Below, piece by piece: positions 55,497-64,000 of a stretch of 64,000 nucleotides of DNA. Numbering within the stretch: the first letter of the stretch is position 1; each line of letters begins with the position of its first letter. The DNA is from Tetradesmus obliquus. Its lineage: Eukaryota; Chlorophyta; Chlorophyceae; Sphaeropleales; Scenedesmaceae. Both the position numbers and the translations under genes were made by a program. The notes under the pieces are model-generated. The model worked only from the letters and a program-made list of their open reading frames with translations, had not been told where the DNA came from and did not search any database. The stretch covers positions 3,340,001-3,404,000 of the forward strand of contig CP126197.1 in NCBI GenBank assembly GCA_030272155.1, written 5' to 3'.

Positions 55497-56475
55497 ATGG
55501 TGGACTTGCGAGATGAAGATGATGTGAAGTATTTCACCCCTGCAGAGCCTATAAGGCCTCTGAAAAACAAGAGGCAGCAGCATGTTGAATTCATTGATCT
55601 ACGTTCACCAACAGCAGCGGAGGGTGAGGACTTCTGAGAGCCTTGTCTGGTTCCAAGGGCCCCCAAACAGCACTGTCGGTAGCTTCCGGGCTGCGCATGC
55701 ATGGCGCAATGAGCAGCTAATGTTGTCGTCAGCTCATTGAGCTCGTGCGCCTAGTTGCCTGGGCCCGTTGCTGCTAACTGTTGTTCTGACTGTGCCTGTT
55801 CACCTGTTGCTGGTGCTGTGTGCCTGCAGGTCCTGCGCCTTTGGACAGGCTTGGACTGCCTGTATTGGACACCAACAACATGGCTCAGCCTCAGCTACAG
55901 TTGTGTGCACAACCCTCTGTGGAAACCACAGTCGAGGAGCTTCAGGTAAGCAGGCTATGTGGCTGCAGCTGCTTCATAGAAGCTGTTTGGCAGTGCTGTC
56001 TTTATCACCTCACCTGATGCTGCTTCTCAGCATGGAGCTGCTCATGTGGTGTAAGTTGTTGCTTATCCCAACAACAGCAACGCTCTTGTTGGCGGCCTGC
56101 AGTAATTTCCTGTCATGCAAATGCGCAGAGAGTACCAAGCAGCACTGCTTAGCGTGCACTCGACATTGCGGTGTGTGCGCACAGTTGTGCTTTTGCTGCC
56201 GCCAGGCACTAATTTTTCAATGCTTGTATGTCAAATGCATCCGATGCTGCATTGCAGTTGCGGCACGCGCACATTTATGCGTCCATGTACTGCTCACTGG
56301 CTGTGTGTCAGAGCTCATCACTATGCTTCGGGTGTCGGCTGCTGCTTGTGTGCCTGCCATGCGCTCTGTCGTGCTGTGTGCCGCAGGCTGCACCCCGCCC
56401 GCAGCAAAGCCTCAAGCGGCTGTGGGGTGATATGCAAGGTGGGCAGGAGCAACAGCTGCAGCAACCGCCACAACC

Positions 56476-56525
<50 letters not shown>

Positions 56526-57064
56526 GATCAGCCGCCATGCAATGGGGCGGCAGCAGGCCGCGCATGCAGCGCAACCGTGTGGCATTGCAGCTGCAGCCCT
56601 CTGCAGCATCAGCAGCAGCGGCGGCGGCCGCAGCACAGGCCTCAGGCGCTCCTGCATTAGAGCACCCGCTTCCACCCACAGGGCAGCAGCTGTCAACAGA
56701 GCAGCAGCATGGTGCAGGGCAGCAGCAGCAGCTGCAGCAGCAGTTGCCACCACGCAAGCGGCGTGTGTGGAGCCGGCAGCGTGAGCGACAGCCAGCAGCA
56801 GCAGCAGCAGCCGCAGGCGCAGATTCTCCTGCAATCGTCATAGAGGACTCTCCAGAGCCTGCAGCTAGAGCAGCAGAGGCAGGACTAGCACGTGCTGGCA
56901 GCGGCAGCAGCGCATTTGCAGCAGCACTCGCAGCCGCCGAAGCAGGAGGCTCACGCAACGGCAGCAGAGCAGCTGCCGTAGCAGCAGCAGCAGCAGCTGC
57001 AGCGCCAGCTGCCATCCAGGGCAACCCTCGGCTCGGGGGCCCGCTGGGCCGCCGCAACTCTGGC

Positions 57065-57096
<32 letters not shown>

Positions 57097-58977
57097 CAGG
57101 TCTGGTGCAGCTGCTGGCGGGCGCTGGCCGGCTGCTGGCAGCAGCCCTGCTGGAGCCCGCAGCAACGGCAGCATCAGCAGCGGCAGCAGCGGTGGCAGCC
57201 GCAGCAGCGGCAGCAGCAGCGATGCTGACCTGGCGCGCAAGATGCAGGAGGAGGAGGATGCTGCGCTTGCGCGCCGGCTGATGGAGCAGGAGCAGCAGGC
57301 GCAGCAGCAGGAGGCAGCGCAGCGCCACAGGGTGAGGCGGCTGTGAGGTTGTGAGGTCGTGAGGTTGTGGGGCAGAGTCTGAGGCATGCAGCAGAGTTTG
57401 TTGCTGGCAGTTGGGTTTTATCTATCTATGGCTTGCGCTGAAGCTGCCTTAAGTTGGTTGTGTTCTGCTGATGATGCTGTGTTTAGTGCTGTGCGGTTCG
57501 AGCGCGCCATTCAAACTGTGTCGTTCTGCTGTGTGCTCCCTGCTGCACCTGCAGATGCGCATGGAGATGTACCGCCTGCAGGAGGAAGCAGAGCAGGCAG
57601 CAGCCGCAGCAGCGGCAGCAGCAGTGGCAGCAGCGGCAGCGCCAGACGCAGCTGCAGGCGGCGGCAGCGGCGGCGGCAGCGGCCGCAACAGGCGCGGTGC
57701 ACGAGCACCTGCCCGCGCCGCACAGCAGCAGCAGCAGCAGCAGCAGGGTGAGGAGGCGCATGCACATCCCTATCCACATGCTGGTGGTCACCACTGGGGC
57801 TTTGCAATGGCTCAGGCGCTGCTGGGTATGCCTCGGTTTGGCGGGCCTGGTGGCGGCAGGGGTCATGGCAGGGGCCTGCCGCCGCACCTGGCAGCCATGC
57901 GTGAGGCGATGCTGGGCATGCAGCGCAGCAGGCTGCCGCCGCACTTGCTGTTCAGCGACAGGGACTTCACCGCAGGTGCGCTGCTGCGTGGTTATGGGCG
58001 GTTGTTTGTTTACGGTGTCGGCGCCGCTGTTCGACACGGGCGCTTTGGCTGTCTTGCTGCTGGTTGCCAGGGTAGGCGCTGTTTTTAGGGATGGAGCGCG
58101 CGTCTCCTGTGCTTAACCAGCATTTGCCTGGCCTCACTCTCCGCCTGGCGCCGTTGTGTATGGCCTGCTGTGCATCCCGCAGACGAGTGCGAGGTGCTGT
58201 GCCAGCTGGACGAGCCGCTTTCTGCACACAAACATCACTCATTGCTTACCGTCATGATCTGCTACTTGTTGTACCGCAGACGACTACGAGGTGCTGTGCC
58301 AGCTGGATGAGACCGTGGAGAACCGCAAGGGCGCAGCAGCAGGCGCCATCGACTCGCTGCCCACGCAGGCGGTGCCGCCAGGCGGGCTGCTGGGCGCTGC
58401 CGGGGAGAAGCTGAGCTGTGCGGTGTGCCTTGAGGAGTTTGTGGAGGGGGCGGAGCTGCGCGCGCTGCCGTGCCTGCACAAGTTCCATAAAGGCTGCATT
58501 GACAGGTGTGTTTCGGCGTGCTTGTGTGTGCTTGTGTGTGCCAGTGTGTGCATGTGTACGTGTTTGTGGTGTGTAACTGTTGTATGCGGATGGCTGTTAT
58601 GCGTGCTGCATGCTTGTGATCCTGCACCAGGATTATTGCACGTATGTGAGGGTGGTGGTGTGCCTGGAGGAGTGCATGGAGGGCGGGGAACTGTGGGCGC
58701 TGCCGTGCTTTCTCTTTCAAGGGCTGCAGTGACGGTGCGGGCTGCGTGGGTGCAGCGTTCACTGTGGGTCTGCCGTGGCTGCACTGCACGCGCGCGGCGC
58801 CGCAATTACCATGTCACATCAGCTTTGTCCCTTTTTGTCAGGTGCTGCTGTGGTCATGTGCTCCTCATGCACAACCTGCTTCAGCTGCTGCTGCTGCTGC
58901 TTGCTGTGTGTCCTTGCAGGTGGCTGGGCCAGAAAGCGTGCTGCCCGGTGTGCAACAGGGAGCTGCAGCTCAGCTGA
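55497..58977 (+). CDS. RING-H2 ubiquitin ligase with SUMO-interaction-like motifs
   Basis: Six exons: 55497-55623, 55830-55945, 56387-57331, 57555-57975, 58280-58505 and 58920-58977, in phase, 630 residues. The C-terminus is a RING-H2 finger: [30 protein letters not shown], then [16 protein letters not shown], which gives the C3H2C3 zinc ligands. The finger is split by the last intron after IDR. Upstream, VEFIDLRSP in the first exon and [11 protein letters not shown] in the third have the hydrophobic core plus acidic flank of SUMO-interaction motifs. A long middle part is Gln, Ala, Ser and Gly-rich, with a helical, charged segment ([20 protein letters not shown]) resembling a ubiquitin-binding helix. 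A SUMO-targeted ligase is a reasonable inference, not proven. Partial copies of the RING exon lie in the flanking introns. Confidence 0.88.
58183..58217 (+). repeat. copy of the 5' edge of the RING exon
   Basis: After CCCGCAG this encodes [11 protein letters not shown]; the real exon from 58280 encodes [11 protein letters not shown] after ACCGCAG. Spacing is 97 bases. Confidence 0.85.
58651..58737 (+). repeat. relic half RING finger in intron
   Basis: Encodes [18 protein letters not shown], parallel to [18 protein letters not shown] of the real exon, then loses the His-Cys ligands through substitutions and an in-frame stop. It is the 3' half of exon 5 copied into the downstream intron about 240 bases away and decayed further than most copies here. 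Confidence 0.85.
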
Positions 58978-60717
58978 GCGGCACGCAGTAATTGATCAAT
59001 ACAGCTGCGCCTGTGCTGCTGCAGCAGTGCAGCTGATAAGCTGGCAGGGCAGCGCTGCCCTGCTGCGGCTACTGCAGTAGGCCCACTGCTGCGTTGATAT
59101 TGTGAGGATTCAGCAGTGTGAGGATTCAGCAGTGTGAGGATTCAGCAGTGTGAGGATTCAGCAAGCAACTGCAGCAGGGACGCAGTGCAGCTGGAGATCA
59201 GCGTATGTTTGCAGGAGGTCGCACCCAGCTGTTCAGGCCGGCAGGCTGGCAGGCAGAAGGCTGCCAGCTCACGGCACTGAGTGGACTTACGTGTTGCATG
59301 GCGCAGCGCACGCAGTTCTAGGCTTGAGCCTAGCGCAGGGCACTCCACCTGAATTAGGTGGCTGTTTGGCCAGCTGCTGTTGTGGTGGCCTGTTGCCTTG
59401 TTTGGGCATGCGGCAGCGGCTTTGCATGCAGGCACTGCAATGTTTGCTCGGGTGTGTCTTTGTAGCAAGAGAGCCCTGTATGGTGTTCTTTGTACAGCAT
59501 GGAGTGGCGGAAGCTCTTGCAGCACATGTACAGTATGCTTTTCTGCTTTTCCTTAGCTTTCTTGTTGGCTATATAGCAAGCCAGAGCAAGGTCAAAGTTT
59601 GTCAAACGTAGTTACTTGTGCTAATGGCAGTGTTTGTTGGTCAGGCTATGTGTTGTGGCATGTCAGGGCATCATGCCTGTGGTGGCATGTGATGCTGGCA
59701 TGTGGTAGGCTGCAGCTTACCCTGGTTGCAGCGCACTGCATGCTGTGCTGCGGGCTTGTGCTGCGTGCATGGTTGGTTGGCTGTCTTTGGGTGTGCACAA
59801 GGCAGTGCATCACAGCACAACTGTCACCACCGTGCTTTATCGTATGCTGACATACCCAGTGGTCGCACCATGGTATTGCTGGGCAGGGCATGCTTTGCCA
59901 GGCAGTCAGTAAGGCAGAAATGAACACGAAGAATGCAGGGCATGAGAAGCTGATCTCAAACGACTTTTGAGCGAGGGGTGGCTCTTGCCGGCTGACCAAA
60001 AGAGAGATTGGTGCATGCAAGCACTGAATGGGTTTGCTTCCTGCACTTGCATGGGACAGCCATGTTTCAGGTCTGCTTGCTGCCGAGGGTGCGCTTCGCC
60101 ATGCACAGCGTGGCGGAGTGGTTCACAGTCTGTTTTTGGGCGTGGTCATGCGTCTCTGACAGCGATGTGTGGGTTGGCAGGATCATCCACATGATGTGCT
60201 TGCTGCCATCAAGGTAGATTGCAGTTCAACTTGCAATGTTTCGGCAGGCAGCAAGCAATCATGGTCAGCGCTGCAGCAGCAGGAGGGTCGTGCTGCTGCT
60301 GCTGTGCGGTAGTTTGTTGAACAGGCAGTTGTCCTTTGTATAGTAGTTGATCCACAAACTGACAGGCTGTCAGTTCTGGGCCAGGTGCATGCAATTTCCC
60401 ACTTTGACGCCGTTGTATTTGAACCTGCTCTTTCAGTGCTGCTTATTGAGCTTGCTTGGCTGCACTGTGCACGCAGCGGAATGCTGTTCTTTTGCAGAGC
60501 CAGTGAAACTGTCCTGCAGCAAAGCATTGCATGCACTTTAAAGTGGCGGTTGTTGCAGTAGGGTTTTGAGCACTGGTCTCGTGTAACATAGCAGTTGCCT
60601 TTCAGAATGATAGTCTTGTTGCAGCTTGGCGTGTACAGTGGCATAAATATGTTCTCAACATTAGGTGTGCATGCAACCAACCGGTATAATCGTTTGCAGG
60701 ACGTCGCAGCAGGCAGC
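58978..60717 (+). other. RING gene 3' flank and intergenic region
   Basis: No exon recognised. It contains a 16-bp tandem repeat at 59101-59163 and a TGTAA near 60580. The end of the region, about 60640-60717, is the presumed promoter of the STK19-like gene. Confidence 0.45.
59101..59163. repeat. four tandem 16-bp units
   Basis: TGTGAGGATTCAGCAG repeated four times without change, except for the truncated last unit, just after the RING stop codon. Confidence 0.95.
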
Positions 60718-62653
60718 ATGCAACGGAAGCGATCGGCTGCAGCACAGGTGTGCGACTCGGCAGCCTCAAGCAACGCAACAGCGGCTCCACCTTTCATAGG
60801 TTGCTTATAGTGACATGTGCTGCCGGGACTGCGATTTCTCACAAGTGCCATCTTATTTGAACGGTGTTGCTGATGCTGAGATGACATGCGATGCAGGATG
60901 GAGGGTCAGCCGACCGCGTCAGGCTCGTATACCCTTCTTTGGATCCCACATTAGGAGATGACTCGGTGCCAGGCAGCCTGCAGCAGCAGGCCCACCAGTT
61001 GCAGCCCCATGCAGCAGCTGCAGATACAGCAGCAGTACCAGCAGCGCCTGCTGATGTTGATGATGATGACTTTTTCCAGCTGGAGGACTTGGGCGACCTG
61101 CCAACAGATGCAGAGGCAACTGTAATGCTCCTACGCAGCCAGCTGTACCCAGACCCTGCTGCAGCAGCTGCTGCAGCACTGGCTGCAAAGCAGACTCGCT
61201 CTGCCAAGCGCAGCAGGAATGCTCCTGGGCCGTCTAAGGCAGCTGCAGCTGCTGTGACTGCAGCAGCTGCTGCTGCAACCGCCGCAAGGCAGCTGCCGCC
61301 AATCATCCTGAAGAGCCAGCTGTATACAGTGCTGGCAGATAAGACTGCTGTCGACAGAGATGTGGAGCAGCTGCGGCAGCAGGGCAGGGCGCGGCTGTTC
61401 AAGCTGGCTTTCGGTGGGTTGCTGCATAAATCCTCTCCTGCAAGCAAGTGACTGTTGATTTCGAAGGCGGGCTAGCTGGCACAAGCTGTTAATTGCACGC
61501 AGCATTGTGTTGTGTTGTGTGGCAGAACTACCACCCAGGGGCCGTTCAGGAAGCATCAGACAGCAGCTAGTGCAAGGGGCGATGGCTGCCCCGAGGCCCA
61601 TTTCGGTTGTATGCATGGTACTTTGCGGAGTCCTACTGATTCAGCTGCTGCTGACTGCTGTGTTGTGTTCTTCCATGTGCTGTTGCAGGTGCTGACGAGT
61701 ATGTAGTGCTGCTTACACAGGACTACCTGCGCCTAGTGGATGGCCTGATCACGCAGCACAGCCAGGCAGCACAGCAGCTGCAGCACGAAGAGCAGCAGCA
61801 AGCGCGCGCCAAGCAGCAGCAGCAGCAGCAGCAGCAAGACAAGCAGCAGGAGCCTCAGCGTCAAGGAGAAGATGAGGGCAATGCCGCTCCTAGCAGCACC
61901 ACAAGCAGTGCAGAACATGCAGCAATGGCAGCAACGCTGCAGGCGTTTCGGAGCAGGGTGCTGCCGTCCTGCAGGGACTCCCACATCACCAGCAGCCGTC
62001 TGCTGCAGCTCATGCAGACTGCCCCTGCTGCTGCTGCCGGTCAAGCACAGCAGTCAAAAGCCCCAGCAGCAGCAGGGTTGGGCAGTGCAGAAGTCATCCT
62101 GCGGCGGCTGCTGTCTGCTGAGCTGGTGTGCAGGGACAGGCATGCGCCAGACAGCCTCATGTTTACTGTTCCTGGCGCTGCTGCCTTTGTGAAGAGTGTG
62201 GTGGCGGGCAGGCAGGAGCTGCTGCAGATGCTGAAGCGCAAAAAGTGAGTGCGGCTGCGTCACAGCACTCGGCAGATGCATGATTTTGCATTGTAGACAT
62301 TGGATGCAAGCATACATGCACACCATCTGCTGAGGCGGTCACTGTAGAGGTGCCCTGCAGTGGTTCATAGCATTGCTGGCTGCCAAACATAGGCTGGTGG
62401 CTATCTGGGGTTGCAGAACATGGCAGCTGCAATGGTTTCCTGCAAGCTTCCATCGCCATTGCTTGCTTGGTGGCGCTTATTCTATCACATTTGCAGGTAC
62501 CAGGAGGTGCTTGAGAAGGAGCTGATGTGTGTGGCGCTGCGTGGCAGCTGCCTCACGCCAGCCTTCCACGTGAGGGACCTGCAGGGCAGGGGGCTGGTCG
62601 CCTGCATGGACACCACTGCAGGCAGGCTGGTGCGCCTGGCGCAGCGCAAGTGA
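60718..62653 (+). CDS. STK19: STK19 homologue, winged-helix DNA-binding protein
   Basis: Four exons: 60718-60747, 60897-61413, 61689-62244 and 62497-62653, in phase, 419 residues. The short first exon supplies a basic start (MQRKRSAAAQ). Family blocks: LPPIILKSQLYTVLADKTAVDRD, EQLRQQGRARLFKLAFGADEY, VVLLTQDYLRL, then MFTVPGAAAFVKSVVAGRQE, LLQMLKRKKYQEVLEKEL and FHVRDLQGRGLVACMDTTAG. Human STK19 was once called a kinase. It is now understood as a small nuclear winged-helix DNA-binding protein acting in transcription-coupled repair, and no kinase motif is visible here. The protein is longer than animal STK19 because of an acidic and Ala-rich N-terminal part (DVDDDDFFQLEDLGDLP) and a Gln-rich linker in the third exon. 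Confidence 0.9.
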
Positions 62654-63033
62654 TGATGTCGCCACAGCTATGTATTGCAGTGTCACTGTGCAGTCGCACC
62701 CGCTCTCCACTCAAGAGGAGTGCTGGCACTGTTGCAGTGAGGGAGGTGCGCACCATTTGAAGCATTGCTACGCGCCGTGTGGTGGCCTTGAACAGGTAGG
62801 CTTGGGAGCTGCAGCCTGTTGCCAGCAGACAATGCACAGCAGGCACTGTGAGAGTAAGCAGCGCACATATCTTGGATGGCACCCTCGCTTAGTGTGTCTG
62901 CCAGGTATATAGGACAAGCTCACTTCACCTGTTCTGGTTGGTGTAGCCTTTGGTTCTGGCCCAGTGCAGCTGCCAGACACAATCACTTCAATGAACTTGC
63001 CCATGTGCGGCTGCCACTGCTGACTCGTGTTCT

Positions 63034-63040
<7 letters not shown>

Positions 63041-63119
<79 letters not shown>
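63041..63119. repeat. (CTG)26 microsatellite followed by CAGCAGCAG
   Basis: The longest trinucleotide tract in the window, pure CTG on the + strand, turning into CAG units at its right end so that the end is self-complementary. The CAG strand reads as poly-Gln in a - strand open frame that has no other protein-like content. Confidence 0.96.
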
Positions 63120-63730
63120 AGCAGCAGGTACAACGTATGACGCCGCATTGTGCCATGCTTGTTGAGTGCTCGGTGGGTGGAGGCAGCTGGCTTACTCCAC
63201 CACGCAACGAGTAGACACCAGTTGTTGATGTCATCTGAGGTAGTGTGAACCCCTTCAGGAGCTTGACTTTGACTGCCGGCTGCCTAGAGCTCTGTCGCGC
63301 TCTTTCGGCTTGAAATGTGTTTGCATTGGCTGCTGGTTGGCTTGCAACCGCTGCAGTATTGCATCTTCGATTGTCTGGTGCGCTGGCTGGCTGTGCTAGG
63401 CTACGGTTCTGGTTGTGGCTGGAGCCGTGCTGCATTGGTGCTGCAAGGTACTTGTCTTTGGCGCTATGGCATCATGTCACAGCTGCCCAATGTACCGGGT
63501 ACAGGGGCTGTAAGAGACAGCGTTGTTGGCAGTGTATTTGATTGTAAGGTGTTCACATCTAACAGCTGTGCGGTTGTTGAATGCACATGTACAGCGCAAT
63601 GCTGCGTCTCGCCAACTGTGCATGCGCTGTTGAGCGGCTCCTTGCACTTCGTAGCCGATACGCTGAGAGCACAGTAGGCATGATGTTGAACATGTGTTAG
63701 TGCCTGGGGGCGGGTTCAGTCCCGAAAGTG

Positions 63731-63750
63731 TATTGTATTGTATTGTATTG
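63731..63750. repeat. (TATTG)4 microsatellite
   Basis: Four exact TATTG units in the region downstream of the STK19-like gene. Confidence 0.9.
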
Positions 63751-64000
63751 TTGCAAGGCAGCGCAAAGCGTAACTTACACTTGACGTCATAGGTAACCTT
63801 TGGGCCTTCAGAAGCTCAAGACTGCAACAGCTCTGGCAGCCAGAGGCATGATAACAAGGCCTCTTCTCCATGCGCACCATGATGTGAACTAGCTCAGTGC
63901 TGATAGCAGAACCATTTCTGTACGTGCTCTTCAACATGTTGTAACACCACGGACTGCAGACTCACATACTGCCACTCAGCAACTTGCATTGAATGCAGTA

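Larger units (their letters stand above)
62654..64000. other. STK19 3' flank to window end
   Basis: No exon recognised. It contains a long CTG tract and a (TATTG)4 repeat. A TGTAA near 63507 is one possible poly(A) signal. Confidence 0.45.

Noticed and set aside
62768..63148. - strand ORF with a long poly-Gln run
   Set aside because: The run is simply the CTG tract read on the other strand; the rest has no protein-like pattern, splice partners or family match.
1..64000. bacterial or phage systems, CRISPR arrays, operons
   Set aside because: Intron-exon structure with GT-AG sites, eukaryotic families and signal peptides throughout; the tandem arrays lack CRISPR-like unique spacers.

Overview
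This window is nuclear DNA of a green alga, most likely a chlorophycean and possibly of the Scenedesmus/Tetradesmus type. Genes are intron-rich with GT-AG introns (donors mostly GTGAGT or GTGCGT, acceptors mostly CTGCAG). Proteins carry long Ala, Gln and Ser runs written with CAG/GCA/AGC. Three genes encode very large Cys-rich secreted proteins, two with Ser-Pro arrays like algal wall proteins. TGTAA motifs, the chlorophycean poly(A) signal, follow several genes. The clade is inference; the splicing and repeat style is seen directly.

Layout, left to right. On the + strand: the 3' end of an NCA2/DGS1-family mitochondrial membrane protein (to 3448), an RWD + DUF1115 protein of the RWDD2 type (4233-6610), and a complete neutral ceramidase of ten exons and 713 codons (7056-13602). 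On the - strand: three Cys-rich ectodomain genes. Gene A (20762-16582) ends in two PAN/apple-like modules. Genes B (29318 downward) and C (37380 downward) are tandem paralogues with the same exon order and a Ser-Pro array in the same exon. Next on the - strand come RAE1 (41022-38813) and a split-barrel flavin-binding protein with a C-terminal membrane anchor (44202-42928).

Then on the + strand: an R3H + ankyrin-like protein (44644-48000) and a single-exon secreted protein (49242-49895). On the - strand is a DCN1-like neddylation factor with a very long new tail (55144-51878). On the + strand are a RING-H2 ligase with SUMO-interaction-like motifs (55497-58977) and an STK19 homologue (60718-62653). 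Two gene pairs (44.2/44.6 kb and 55.1/55.5 kb) diverge from short shared promoters. Exon models for ceramidase, RAE1, the flavin protein, R3H, DCN1, RING and STK19 keep phase across every junction.

The most unusual property is genomic. In at least four genes, introns contain tandem copies of the adjacent exon's edge together with its splice site and flanking intron. Examples are three extra copies of an NCA2 exon start, six copies of a ceramidase exon end (partly a perfect 125-bp array), and a relic half RING finger. Many acceptors also sit directly at the end of (CTG)n tracts. B and C share almost identical exons inside diverged introns, which suggests gene conversion.

Limits: exons were called by eye from reading frame, splice consensus and remembered family motifs. 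The 3' ends of genes B and C, and any genes at 13.6-16.6, 37.4-38.8, 41-42.9, 49.9-51.9 and 59-60.7 kb, are not resolved.
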